This document shows positions 6,808-13,660 of a DNA stretch of 64,000 bases, piece after piece. Position numbers and translations under genes: made by a program. This DNA comes from a virus. The stretch is taken from positions 25,365 through 89,364 of the IMG/VR virus record IMGVR_UViG_3300041411_000074, one strand, 5' to 3'. Each line of letters starts with the position of its first letter. Positions within the stretch are counted from its first letter, which is position 1. The notes below the pieces were generated by a model, which had not been told where the DNA came from, ran no database searches, and was given only the letters and a program-made list of their open reading frames with translations.

Positions 6808-7146
6808 TCAATCCTGCCCAACATTACTGTAATAACCACCCCCACCACCATTCCCTATTCTTTTGCTCCAAATGTCGTCAGATGTGTATTCAGAGAGAGT
6901 GTTTTCGATGTTATCCCATGAGCTGAAGACATTGTTCAACTTATAGAGTTTGTCAGTCTTCCTATTGAGTTTGTAATGATTGACTGCCTCTTTAGTGGTA
7001 TATGGTCCATTCGAATCAAAACCATGCGAGGCAGCCTGATTATGCACAAACCAAACAGTATTGTCCTCTACATATGTACAGTGAAGAACAATTGATTCAT
7101 AATAGTCGGCTTGGAGCTTGTATTTGGTGCCTTCGAGATAGGTCAT
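6808..7146 (-). CDS. hypothetical protein (112 aa)
   Basis: Not recognised. ATG 7146 overlaps the upstream stop (TAATG), so it is preferred over TTG 7155. Alpha/beta, with Y/W-rich N-terminal half, and a flexible C-terminus with five consecutive glycines (GNGGGGGYYS). Last gene of a three-gene coupled unit (7405 to 6808). Confidence 0.7.
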   Translation of the reverse strand: MTYLEGTKYKLQADYYESIVLHCTYVEDNTVWFVHNQAASHGFDSNGPYTTKEAVNHYKLNRKTDKLYKLNNVFSSWDNIENTLSEYTSDDIWSKRIGNGGGGGYYSNVGQD

Positions 7147-7268
7147 TACATCCAACCCTTCACTATGCCATATATAATTATGATTAAAAGGGTTATCGAT
7201 ATTAACAGGACAGATCCTGACAACACAAGTAACCCTAGATTATTGCTCACTATCGAGCTCATAGGCAT
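7146..7268 (-). CDS. small membrane protein (40 aa)
   Basis: A 40-residue product dominated by one transmembrane segment (GLLVLSGSVLLISITLLIII, residues 12-31) with a short basic end. ATG has GGAGG four bases upstream and overlaps the preceding TAA. The stop overlaps the next ATG. The two TAATG junctions make translation convincing despite the size. Function unknown. Confidence 0.65.
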   Translation of the reverse strand: MPMSSIVSNNLGLLVLSGSVLLISITLLIIIIYGIVKGWM

Positions 7269-7405
7269 TAGCCCTCCATCACATCGTCAGTGTTAAGGGC
7301 TTTCTTGACTTCGTCAAGAGTCCAGTCAGAAGGAAATTCAACCTTCTCAGAAGAGCCATCTACGTAGAAGGCGAAGTAAGTGTTGTAAGATTGAATGGTG
7401 GTCAT
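7268..7405 (-). CDS. small hypothetical protein (45 aa)
   Basis: Not recognised. ATG with GGAG seven bases upstream, first gene after the promoter at 7455-7483. It reads as two beta strands and a helix (YFAFYVDGSSEKVEF; WTLDEVKKAL), acidic. Coupled to the small membrane gene by TAATG. Confidence 0.65.
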   Translation of the reverse strand: MTTIQSYNTYFAFYVDGSSEKVEFPSDWTLDEVKKALNTDDVMEG

Positions 7406-7454
7406 GGTGTAGCTCCAAGCTTGTGAGATGCTTTATTGCGTCTCTGTGTGGTTG

Positions 7455-7483
7455 ATTCTACAGATAGTTAAAACCCTCGTCAA
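7455..7483 (-). promoter_or_regulatory. sigma70-type promoter
   Basis: Minus strand: TTGACG (7483-7478), 17 bases, TAGAAT (7460-7455). It serves 7405-6808. Confidence 0.85.
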
Positions 7484-7507
7484 GCATCTCATGAAAGAAA
7501 TTTCAGG

Positions 7508-7729
7508 CTATTTGGCATAAGCCTCATAAAGATAATTAGCAACCTCATATGTAAACACACGAACGTTGCCATTCAGAATCCAACGCTCGCTACCAATAAC
7601 CCTTCCACTTCGTTGGTAACAGACAATACCATGAGTACGCCCTACATCGTTTCCGATTATGTATGAGTCTTCCTCAAGAGAGTTGATTACCTTTTCAAAC
7701 TCTTGACGTGTACATTCTTTCATTTTCAT
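7508..7729 (-). CDS. hypothetical protein (73 aa)
   Basis: Not recognised. The start overlaps the upstream stop (ATGA). It has a helical N-terminus (MKMKECTRQEFEKVINSLEE), a central beta region and a Tyr-rich helix at the end. Terminal gene of the seven-gene coupled unit running from 8806. Confidence 0.7.
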   Translation of the reverse strand: MKMKECTRQEFEKVINSLEEDSYIIGNDVGRTHGIVCYQRSGRVIGSERWILNGNVRVFTYEVANYLYEAYAK

Positions 7730-7935
7730 GACACATTCAGTCCTATTTGTCTAAGAAGAAAGCTGGCATAGCACTCGTTTTGATACTGAGTGTGTGTCTT
7801 ATCTGTGAGGATCTTTAGTAGAGTGTCTTTAAGTTCAAGTACTTCATTAAAAGGAACCATGACCATTGGCTTACCTTGAACACACAGTTTAGGAAGCTCA
7901 CCACAAACTGTTGAGTAGGCGTTCAAATGGTTCAT
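7726..7935 (-). CDS. hypothetical protein (69 aa)
   Basis: Not recognised. ATG 7935 has GGAG eight bases upstream and an ATGA overlap with the preceding stop. It has a hydrophobic middle (PMVMVPFNEVLELKDTLLKI) and a helical C-terminus. Confidence 0.7.
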   Translation of the reverse strand: MNHLNAYSTVCGELPKLCVQGKPMVMVPFNEVLELKDTLLKILTDKTHTQYQNECYASFLLRQIGLNVS

Positions 7936-8099
7936 ACTTCTTGCTCCCAATTCCTCTTAAGACTGCGCTGACTACTATAGCCTCGCTTCTTGTCCTTACC
8001 ACCTGTGTCATAGTGGTCTGCACACTTGCTCTTAGAAGAACGCGCCCCTCGGGCACTCTCGCGTTCATATTTCTGGAATGTTTCTGTGTAGGTGTTCAT
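7932..8099 (-). CDS. small basic protein (55 aa)
   Basis: Not recognised. ATGA overlaps at both ends. Highly basic and Ser/Arg/Lys-rich (RESARGARSSKSKCADHYD; GGKDKKRGYSSQRSLKRN), hence possibly nucleic-acid binding and largely disordered; this is inference from composition only. Confidence 0.6.
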   Translation of the reverse strand: MNTYTETFQKYERESARGARSSKSKCADHYDTGGKDKKRGYSSQRSLKRNWEQEV

Positions 8100-8311
8100 T
8101 TAGTTTGTTCCTCAATGCGTTTAAGAGCTTCCTGACAATCTTTAACTGTCAGTGTCCAAGTATCCGCACTAAGAAGTACGTCTTCCTTGATACCATCAAT
8201 TCGTACCCATAAGCACTCACCTTCATAGCCACGAACGTAGAGTTCGGCCTTGTGTTTCTTAAGTACCTTCTGTAAATCTTTAATGAGGCTGGTAGCCTGT
8301 ACATTACTCAT
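8096..8311 (-). CDS. hypothetical protein (71 aa)
   Basis: Not recognised. ATGA overlaps at both ends. A basic N-terminal helix (IKDLQKVLKKHKAEL), a beta hairpin (ECLWVRIDGIKEDVLLS) and a C-terminal helix: a compact alpha-beta-alpha layout. Confidence 0.7.
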   Translation of the reverse strand: MSNVQATSLIKDLQKVLKKHKAELYVRGYEGECLWVRIDGIKEDVLLSADTWTLTVKDCQEALKRIEEQTK

Positions 8312-8484
8312 TTTAATTTCTCTTCAAAAATTTCAGTCAAATAAACTTCAATGGCTTCCTTCAAACATCCCTTGAAGTTGTTCCACAAAGGTGCATCCAC
8401 TTGCTGATACTCTTGGATCTTATCTAACAACTTCCATGAAGCTTCATTTAGTACATCAGAGCCTAAATCAATATTAATACTCAT
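8308..8484 (-). CDS. small hypothetical protein (58 aa)
   Basis: Not recognised. ATG with GGGG six bases upstream, inside the 3' end of the preceding gene; stop overlaps the next start. Helical and acidic-amphipathic throughout (ASWKLLDKIQEYQQ; CLKEAIEVYLTEIFEEK). Confidence 0.6.
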   Translation of the reverse strand: MSINIDLGSDVLNEASWKLLDKIQEYQQVDAPLWNNFKGCLKEAIEVYLTEIFEEKLK

Positions 8485-8635
8485 CACTCACCCCTTTAGA
8501 ATTCACTTCCACATTAGACAAAGAAACATGCCAGACTGATTCTTCACGCCAAACTTTGAATGATGTGTGACCTTGTGCTACTAGGTTTTCTACGGTGATC
8601 ATAGCGGCGCTTAGGGTGATATGGGAAGTTTTCAT
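8474..8635 (-). CDS. small hypothetical protein (53 aa)
   Basis: Not recognised. It is predicted helix-beta (ITLSAAMITVENLVAQGH; FKVWREESVWHVSLSNVEV) and overlaps the next gene by 11 bases. The start lies three bases after the stop of the preceding gene. Confidence 0.6.
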   Translation of the reverse strand: MKTSHITLSAAMITVENLVAQGHTSFKVWREESVWHVSLSNVEVNSKGVSDEY

Positions 8636-8638
8636 TTC

Positions 8639-8806
8639 TTAATCCTCTGTGTCGACAGACCAGATTGTACCATTAGGGAAGTCATTGTGGAAGAACTGGC
8701 GAGCATTTAGGTCACTCGATGCTGTGTAAATAACTTTATTCAAAGTGTGCACAGTGGCATCAAAGTCCCAGCCTAGTTCATGGTAGTAAATGTAGTAGTT
8801 GTCCAT
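8639..8806 (-). CDS. small acidic protein (55 aa)
   Basis: Not recognised. ATG with GAGG upstream, first gene after the promoter embedded at 8887-8915. Tyr/Asp-rich (MDNYYIYYHELGWDFDAT), net negative charge. Small acidic early phage proteins often act as inhibitors or DNA mimics; that is only a possibility here. Confidence 0.6.
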   Translation of the reverse strand: MDNYYIYYHELGWDFDATVHTLNKVIYTASSDLNARQFFHNDFPNGTIWSVDTED

Positions 8807-8853
8807 GTTACACCTCACTCAAAGTCTTAATGTATCGTTTGGTTGCTTGTTTT

Positions 8854-9537
8854 TCAGACGGACTTAACTTCTGTCCTCTTGTTAGCATTTAATCGCAGAT
8901 TGGCAGCCCTGTCAAGCAATTTTTCTGCAACAAGCAAAGAGAAATTCTCCGCTTCGCCAGCCAGTCGCCACTTTTCAATTGCGGCTTCAATTTGCACAGC
9001 CTTAGCCATACACCATGCTTGATGAGCAGTTAGAGGATCTTGAAACACGCCAAGGTAGCGTTTACCTTCACCTTGAACTCTGGCTACGTACCGATCACTG
9101 TATCCGCTGACAAAAGTTACACCAAGGGGCAGATCTACTAGGCTTTTGTTGTTAGATGACACTAACATATTTATATAGTTTGGAACAAAGCAGCAGGTGT
9201 TAGGGCCATATTCTTTGTTACCTTTAATAAGTATATCTTTGTCTATCTCCAAACCTTCCCAAATCTGAACTTCCATCCAAGCCTTGAATGCGCTAAAGTA
9301 TTTCCAAACGATGTTTACAGTTGTTCCCTCAAGCACAGGTCTTTTAGAAAGCGTATTCTTGCTATAACCTCTTTTGACCATAGCGCTCCACTTCCTATAG
9401 AATGGACACATCACAGATTTATTTCCAACACGTATAGATACTTTGTAATCCGCATCATTGATACCCCATCCAGATACAGTTGGAAATTCTTTAGGTTTGT
9501 TTAAACCCCTATTTCTTGTGTACTTTGTTTTAGACAT
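8854..9537 (-). CDS. HNH/AP2 homing-type endonuclease
   Basis: A 227-aa paralogue of the genes at 5461 and 10205. It has GWGINDADY (N-terminal block), F-x-AF-x-AWM, IDKDILIKGNKEYGPNTCCF with downstream N (HNH-like core), and an AP2-like domain (LPLGVTFVSGYSDRYVARV, YLGVFQDPLTAHQAW). Its start overlaps the upstream gene by 8 bases. Its last 25 codons contain a complete promoter (8887-8915) that must serve the genes from 8806 on. The reading frame thus runs through pre-existing control DNA. Confidence 0.8.
   Translation of the reverse strand: MSKTKYTRNRGLNKPKEFPTVSGWGINDADYKVSIRVGNKSVMCPFYRKWSAMVKRGYSKNTLSKRPVLEGTTVNIVWKYFSAFKAWMEVQIWEGLEIDKDILIKGNKEYGPNTCCFVPNYINMLVSSNNKSLVDLPLGVTFVSGYSDRYVARVQGEGKRYLGVFQDPLTAHQAWCMAKAVQIEAAIEKWRLAGEAENFSLLVAEKLLDRAANLRLNANKRTEVKSV
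8887..8915 (-). promoter_or_regulatory. sigma70-type promoter inside an endonuclease gene
   Basis: Minus strand: TTGACA (8915-8910), 17 bases, TTAAAT (8892-8887), with the upstream AAAAATTGC context also seen at 13987-14015. It lies within the 3' coding end of the HNH/AP2 gene. Confidence 0.7.
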
Positions 9538-10141
9538 TTTTCAACTCATCCAAGTAATTGCTAATTTTAATTTTATATCGTACCAATGTTTTAGTGATCA
9601 CACAAGCCTTCTTTAAGATATTTTTCAGGCTATTCTCCGAAGATAAGTCATCTATCCAGATCACTCCACAAGGTGTGGCTACCTCTGTGTGGGTGTAATC
9701 TACATCACACGAATTGTAGGTAGTTTCTACGCCAAATTCCTCTATTTCTGTCCGAATTGGTCGGACACTGACAGCCTTCTTCAACAAGACTTCTTGACGT
9801 TCGATTTTAGCCACAATCACATCACGAAGAAGGCTGTACTCAGAGATTGACATGTCTGTTGTTTTATACTCAGTTTCCAGCTCCACCATCTGAGACTGAA
9901 GAGTCTGTAGTCGCTTGAACTGAGGTAAGATTTTATCTTTAATGCTCACCTTAGGTTTATTTGCACCAGCCCGCAAAGCAATCTGTTCATCAGAAAACCA
10001 ATCAACGTTGGCTTTGCCGTGTTGTGTGTACATTGGGATTTCAACGGAACGGACGTGTCTTGAGCCCGTTTGCTGGCCCGAGTAGTCAGGTTCGTTGTCG
10101 TGTGATGAGACCCATGACTGGATTGCGAAATAACGACTCAT
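9530..10141 (-). CDS. hypothetical protein (203 aa)
   Basis: Not recognised. ATG with AGG upstream; first gene after the composite module 10180-10215. The N-terminal 60 residues are polar. A coiled-coil helix spans about 65-125 (ILPQFKRLQTLQSQMVELET; DVIVAKIERQEVLLKKAV). The C-terminal domain has a beta segment (CGVIWIDDL) and a basic helix. Composition matches its neighbours. Its stop overlaps the endonuclease start. Confidence 0.75.
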   Translation of the reverse strand: MSRYFAIQSWVSSHDNEPDYSGQQTGSRHVRSVEIPMYTQHGKANVDWFSDEQIALRAGANKPKVSIKDKILPQFKRLQTLQSQMVELETEYKTTDMSISEYSLLRDVIVAKIERQEVLLKKAVSVRPIRTEIEEFGVETTYNSCDVDYTHTEVATPCGVIWIDDLSSENSLKNILKKACVITKTLVRYKIKISNYLDELKNV

Positions 10142-10179
10142 TGAACACCTACCTAAGCTTGTTTGTTCCTGTTGTGGTG

Positions 10180-10215
10180 ATTCTAACCCAACGAAAACAG
10201 GCCGTCAAGCGGCCT
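10180..10215 (-). promoter_or_regulatory. composite terminator-promoter module
   Basis: Minus strand: hairpin AGGCCG/CGGCCT (10215-10210 and 10204-10199) with a 5-base loop, then TGTTTT. The -35 TTGACG (10208-10203) covers the loop and the first base of the right arm. Seventeen bases on is TAGAAT (10185-10180). On the plus strand the hairpin is followed by TTTT. The TGA of the upstream HNH/AP2 gene (10207-10205) lies inside the -35 box. The 17-bp hairpin is identical to that at 19748-19764. Confidence 0.8.
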
Positions 10216-10861
10216 TTTCAATATAAGTAAAGTTTTCATATTTATCAATTAACGCTTTAGCTACACGTTCATCTGTTTGTTGTGCTGCGAGTACATAGGC
10301 TTGCTCCAGTTTAAACGTAAGCCATGCTTGGTGAGCTTCTTCTGGTGTCTTGAAGTGGCCTAAAACTTTTACCTTCCCTGTGACAACAGAACTGCACGTT
10401 GCCACATACTTACCTCTACTCTTGTCGAAACAAACACCAATAGGCCACTCACCACGATCTGCTGCCCGCTCAATTATGAATGAGTTAACTCTAGCGTCTA
10501 CGAAGACGCAAGTATCAGGACCGTAGATCTTATTGCCCGGAAAGAGGATATCTTTATCCAGCTGTTTACCTTCCCAATCTTGAAGCTCCATCCAAGATTT
10601 GAAGTTGCTGAATGTTAGCCATTCTCTCACCACAGAGCAACCTTTATAACTTGGATACTTTGACTGGTAGTTTTCACTATAACACCTCGTCAACATACTC
10701 ATCCACCTACCATAGAACGGACATACCCATACAAGCTTTCGTTTTTTACCGCCTAGGTAACCGATTGTCTTGAACACTTGTACAACATAATCAGCATCGT
10801 TAATACCAACACCGCGCACTAGCTTAGTTCTCTGGTAGCTCTTCAACTTTCTCTTCTCCAT
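10205..10861 (-). CDS. HNH/AP2 homing-type endonuclease
   Basis: A 218-aa close paralogue of 5461-6114. It has GVGINDADY, CPFYGRWMSMLTRCYSENY, W-x-x-FSNF-x-SWM, LDKDILFPGNKIYGPDTCVF with VN following, and an AP2-like region (PIGVCFDKSRGKYVATC; LGHFKTPEEAHQAW). The C-terminal residues EKAA are encoded by the left arm of the hairpin at 10199-10215 and the stop falls in a -35 box. The gene therefore abuts, and partly consists of, control DNA. It is preceded by a terminator at 10869-10886. Confidence 0.8.
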   Translation of the reverse strand: MEKRKLKSYQRTKLVRGVGINDADYVVQVFKTIGYLGGKKRKLVWVCPFYGRWMSMLTRCYSENYQSKYPSYKGCSVVREWLTFSNFKSWMELQDWEGKQLDKDILFPGNKIYGPDTCVFVDARVNSFIIERAADRGEWPIGVCFDKSRGKYVATCSSVVTGKVKVLGHFKTPEEAHQAWLTFKLEQAYVLAAQQTDERVAKALIDKYENFTYIEKAA

Positions 10862-10868
10862 ATATAAA

Positions 10869-10886
10869 GCCCTCTAGGACGAGGGC
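10869..10886 (-). terminator. rho-independent terminator
   Basis: Minus strand: GCCCTC, 6-base loop, GAGGGC, then TTTATATA. It lies between the LITAF-like gene and the HNH/AP2 gene, the same arrangement as at 6132-6152 and 13196-13216. Confidence 0.75.
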
Positions 10887-10906
10887 ACAATTTTACAACA
10901 CTTACT

Positions 10907-11107
10907 CTAAAACTTCTTACAACACCGTCCACACTTACTGCATTGAGTAGTCCCACAGCAAGCCAAGATTAGGATATAAGGAACAATCCACAACAAGCCT
11001 GTAAGCAACACCAACACGATGTTAACCAGATGCCCACCAGCAGACAACCCTTTAGTGATACCAATTTGAACACCACACGATGGACACTTACACATTGACA
11101 TGCTCAT
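10907..11107 (-). CDS. LITAF-like small membrane zinc-ribbon protein (66 aa)
   Basis: ATG 11107 is chosen for GGAGG upstream. The layout is CKCPSCG (residues 6-12), a hydrophobic segment (28-51, VNIVLVLLTGLLWIVPYILI), then CSKCGRCC (56-63). Two CxxC knuckles flanking a membrane-embedded hydrophobic stretch is the arrangement of LITAF-type domains, which sit on the cytoplasmic membrane face. A role at the inner membrane is inferred. Last gene of a five-gene coupled unit, followed by a terminator. Confidence 0.65.
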   Translation of the reverse strand: MSMSMCKCPSCGVQIGITKGLSAGGHLVNIVLVLLTGLLWIVPYILILACCGTTQCSKCGRCCKKF

Positions 11108-11108
11108 A

Positions 11109-11261
11109 TCACACCTCCAATACACTGATGAACAACGCATCAGGCCAATCAAGGTTAGCGATCACACGAGCGCCTTCATGACTCGTAGCTTCAATATCCA
11201 GGAAGAACTCACCGCTTGAGTCAAGCATTTTTACTTTGAATGTACGAGTATAACTTTTCAC
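11109..11261 (-). CDS. small hypothetical protein (50 aa)
   Basis: Not recognised. GTG start with GAGG upstream and a GTGA overlap with the preceding stop. Predicted beta-alpha-beta (YTRTFKVKMLD; FFLDIEATSHEGARVIANL), the pattern of small phage proteins with one helix packed on strands. Confidence 0.6.
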   Translation of the reverse strand: MKSYTRTFKVKMLDSSGEFFLDIEATSHEGARVIANLDWPDALFISVLEV

Positions 11262-11467
11262 GATATCACCTCAATCAATTCATTTGTGTATAGATTCTGT
11301 AGCCACTGACCCGTACCATCATCAAAAAGTATAGTAGCTGTTTCATTCTCCTCGTCTACGTTGTTAAAGGTTATCTCCTTAACTTCGCAAGCGGATTTGA
11401 ATTTGCTGCCACCCACGCGAACGAATACTTTGTCACCGGGGAGGAGTTGTCCGATGAGCTTTTTCAT
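11258..11467 (-). CDS. hypothetical protein (69 aa), SH3-like fold likely
   Basis: Not recognised by name. Short beta strands with GDKVFVRVGG, EVKEITF and ATILFDDGTGQWL suggest a small SH3/KOW-like barrel. Starts and stops overlap both neighbours by 4 bases. Confidence 0.65.
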   Translation of the reverse strand: MKKLIGQLLPGDKVFVRVGGSKFKSACEVKEITFNNVDEENETATILFDDGTGQWLQNLYTNELIEVIS

Positions 11468-11667
11468 GTCAAGCGCTCCAGCCTACGGATTTTAGACTCT
11501 AGTTGATAGATTGTGCAGATATCTTCTTCTAAGCTTTCACCACTCACTGCTAGTTCAATATCATTAAAGACAAAGGTTACATAGTTGTGTCTGGTGCTGA
11601 TTGCCTGCTCTTTTGCATATTGAACTGCTGTGTAAATGCTGAATCCCGGTGGTATTACAATCTTCAT
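11464..11667 (-). CDS. hypothetical protein (67 aa)
   Basis: Not recognised. ATG 11667 is chosen for GAGGAG six bases upstream; longer starts overlap the preceding gene. Beta N-terminus (MKIVIPPGFSIYTAV), then an acidic/basic helix at the end (CTIYQLESKIRRLERL). Confidence 0.65.
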   Translation of the reverse strand: MKIVIPPGFSIYTAVQYAKEQAISTRHNYVTFVFNDIELAVSGESLEEDICTIYQLESKIRRLERLT

Positions 11668-11677
11668 GACCTTCTCC

Positions 11678-11836
11678 TCATACCAGACGTACGATGAATC
11701 GGACAGCTCCATAGGCCAAGTCCTTCTTGTTAGCAAAAGCACGAGCAGTGCTACCTTTACCTGCTGGGTATTGCTTTACGACAGCCTTGGTCTGGATGTC
11801 AACTACTTCGTAAGCTACGTTGGTTTGAGTAGTCAT
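11678..11836 (-). CDS. small hypothetical protein (52 aa)
   Basis: Not recognised. ATG with GGAG eight bases upstream; first gene after the promoter at 11884-11912. Basic, alpha/beta (YEVVDIQTKAVVKQYPAGKG; ARAFANKKDLAYGAVRFIV). Confidence 0.65.
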   Translation of the reverse strand: MTTQTNVAYEVVDIQTKAVVKQYPAGKGSTARAFANKKDLAYGAVRFIVRLV

Positions 11837-11883
11837 GTCTGTTGCTCCGGTTTGGTTAGAAGCTTTCTGCTTCCTATGTAGAT

Positions 11884-11912
11884 ATTCTAGGGTAGTCAGA
11901 AAGTCCTGTCAA
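11884..11912 (-). promoter_or_regulatory. sigma70-type promoter
   Basis: Minus strand: perfect TTGACA (11912-11907), 17 bases, TAGAAT (11889-11884). The stop codon of the preceding gene lies just upstream (11918-11916). Confidence 0.9.
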
Positions 11913-11915
11913 TAC

Positions 11916-12095
11916 CTATTTATAAATAAATTTAGCAGAGAGCAAATCATTAGCCCACTCGTACATCTCACCAACACCAAATGCATAGGACAGGGCAATC
12001 TTTGTGTGCTTAGCGCTATTAGGGCAGACGTTATCATTTACCATTGAGTTGATAGTGTCACGGTAGGACTGTTTGAACCGCTTAGAGGTTTTCAT
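11916..12095 (-). CDS. small hypothetical protein (59 aa)
   Basis: Not recognised. ATG with GGGAGA upstream, one base after the preceding stop. Basic N-terminus (MKTSKRFKQSYRDTI) and a helical C-terminus with a Gly pair (ALSYAFGVGEMYEW). Confidence 0.65.
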   Translation of the reverse strand: MKTSKRFKQSYRDTINSMVNDNVCPNSAKHTKIALSYAFGVGEMYEWANDLLSAKFIYK

Positions 12096-12096
12096 T

Positions 12097-12279
12097 TTAT
12101 TCTCCCATCTCTTCAGAAATCAAAGCTGGATCACGAGAAGCTTCATACCAACCGTAGCACCAGAGACTGGCTTCTAAAGTATCTTTAGCATAAGGGCAAA
12201 TCGACAACATTTTATGCTCAACACGAGCAGTCCAGCCTTCTGAAAATTCTACGGTGAGTTGCTTTTGTTGAATGTTCAT
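12097..12279 (-). CDS. small hypothetical protein (60 aa)
   Basis: Not recognised. ATG 12279 is chosen because the promoter -10 (12322-12327) lies inside the longer frame. Beta-rich N-terminus (QKQLTVEFSEGWTARVEHK) and a Trp/Cys-rich helix (ASLWCYGWYEASRD). Confidence 0.65.
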   Translation of the reverse strand: MNIQQKQLTVEFSEGWTARVEHKMLSICPYAKDTLEASLWCYGWYEASRDPALISEEMGE

Positions 12280-12321
12280 CTCAATCACCCTTCGGTTCAG
12301 TTGTTTTACTTTCTTGAGTTG

Positions 12322-12350
12322 ATTAAGAGCCCCTTTCGAAGCCCTGTCAA
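12322..12350 (-). promoter_or_regulatory. sigma70-type promoter
   Basis: Minus strand: TTGACA (12350-12345), 17 bases, CTTAAT (12327-12322), upstream AAATAAATGC. It begins 11 bases after the stop of the HNH/AP2 gene at 12361. Confidence 0.8.
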
Positions 12351-12360
12351 GCATTTATTT

Positions 12361-13176
12361 TCAAACCTTCTCTGTATATCTGTAGTTGTCATAGTCTTCT
12401 TGGATCACTTGCCACTTGGCCGCAAGTGGTTCCCGAAGCTCTTCAAGGAATTCAGGGCTTTCGTAGTAGATTCCAATTTCAGTCTTGAGGTGCTCTATCT
12501 TAGCCAACTGCCAAAACCTGTGTGCTTCCATTGGGTCTGATGCCCTGCCCAGTATAGTGGTTACATCACCCCTCTTTATGCTTGCAACGTAAGTGCCCAC
12601 GCCGCTTTTCTTCACACCCATACCATGAGCAGACCTTACAGAAAACTTATCAAGAAACAAATTGTTAATTCTCACAGGTACTGCACGGCAAAATTCGGGT
12701 CCATATTCTTTGTTACCGAAGACTAGTAAGTCCTTGTCAATTCTAAAGTCATCGCTCGGGCAATTGCTGTAGTACCATGCACAATAATTCTGTAAGTTAT
12801 GCCACAAAGGATTCACATAGACACCTTTAGCACCATAGTCTGAGTACGCTTTGTGTCCCGTGTCGTAACACCTACGGATCATGTTTGCCCACCTCTTATA
12901 TGCTGTGTGTTGGTTTCCATCTTTTCCCGTTGTTGAGTATGGTCCAACCCCGCGATATCCAATACCAAGAACCGTCTTTGCTAGTGGGTCTTCAACCTTA
13001 CCCCTGATAGCAGCACTGGCCCTAGTCGTCACAAATGAGCCAGTATTAATAAACCTAACCTTGATGTCAAAGCAACCATCAGCAGATATTATTTCATACG
13101 GTCCTGATACACCTCTAGCCTCAAAGATGTCGCCGACCTTGTACTTTCTAACTTGTCCATCTGGTATTTTACGCAC
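12361..13176 (-). CDS. HNH/AP2 homing-type endonuclease with extra N-terminal module
   Basis: A 271-aa member of the same family, GTG start after AGGAAGA. It carries one N-terminal beta module of about 55 residues (YKVGDIFEARGVSGPYEI, V-x-F-x-x-TG) that the 27273-28355 protein has in three copies. Then a W-x-x-MI-x-RCY helix, IDKDLLVFGNKEYGPEFCRA with N, and an AP2-like end (GVKKSGVGTYVASI, LGRASDPMEAHRFW). Preceded by the terminator at 13196-13216 and immediately followed by a promoter. Confidence 0.75.
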   Translation of the reverse strand: MRKIPDGQVRKYKVGDIFEARGVSGPYEIISADGCFDIKVRFINTGSFVTTRASAAIRGKVEDPLAKTVLGIGYRGVGPYSTTGKDGNQHTAYKRWANMIRRCYDTGHKAYSDYGAKGVYVNPLWHNLQNYCAWYYSNCPSDDFRIDKDLLVFGNKEYGPEFCRAVPVRINNLFLDKFSVRSAHGMGVKKSGVGTYVASIKRGDVTTILGRASDPMEAHRFWQLAKIEHLKTEIGIYYESPEFLEELREPLAAKWQVIQEDYDNYRYTEKV

Positions 13177-13195
13177 TTTCTTCCTCTTAATAGTA

Positions 13196-13216
13196 AACCC
13201 GACACTAGGCCGGGTT
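13196..13216. terminator. hairpin terminator
   Basis: The 6-bp stem AACCCG/CGGGTT has a 9-base loop and lies between the stop of 13243-13650 and the HNH/AP2 gene. The plus strand has TTGTTTTGTT after it; the minus side has only TTACTATT. It may therefore work in both directions, or better against plus-strand transcription. Confidence 0.6.
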
Positions 13217-13242
13217 GTTTTGTTGTGACTGTTGCCAGTCGT

Positions 13243-13650
13243 TTACTCACTAGGCTTAAGAATCTCTTTGCAACTCTTAGAGATTACCAAAAGTTTAGAT
13301 CTATTCTCAATGTTGTCTTGGCTCACCACTTCCGTTAGCTCTACGATACCTTCAACCACTTCAACAAACTTTTCAAGTTGACCTTTCAATTGTGAGATTT
13401 CAAGATCCTGCAACGAAAACAGCTCGTTCATTAGCTCAATACGTTCCGCTGTATCATCTGTACTTGGAAGACTGAGGGCTTCTTCCTTCGGAACTTCTCC
13501 CAAAGGTTCCTCCCTATCTTCTATCAAACCAGACACTAGTGGCGTCACTTTATAGTTAACATCTTCAATTGCCCAAGCCTCAACCTCTTTCATAAACAAG
13601 CTACGGCCATCTCTCTCAATCAAAAACCCTTTAACTTTGGAGTTAGTCAT
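13243..13650 (-). CDS. hypothetical acidic coiled-coil protein (135 aa)
   Basis: Not recognised. ATG 13650 is chosen for GAGGTG upstream. The N-terminal 45 residues are alpha/beta. Residues about 75-120 form an acidic amphipathic helix (ELFSLQDLEISQLKGQLEKF), likely coiled coil. Followed by a terminator. Confidence 0.7.
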   Translation of the reverse strand: MTNSKVKGFLIERDGRSLFMKEVEAWAIEDVNYKVTPLVSGLIEDREEPLGEVPKEEALSLPSTDDTAERIELMNELFSLQDLEISQLKGQLEKFVEVVEGIVELTEVVSQDNIENRSKLLVISKSCKEILKPSE

Positions 13651-13660
13651 GGTCAGCACC

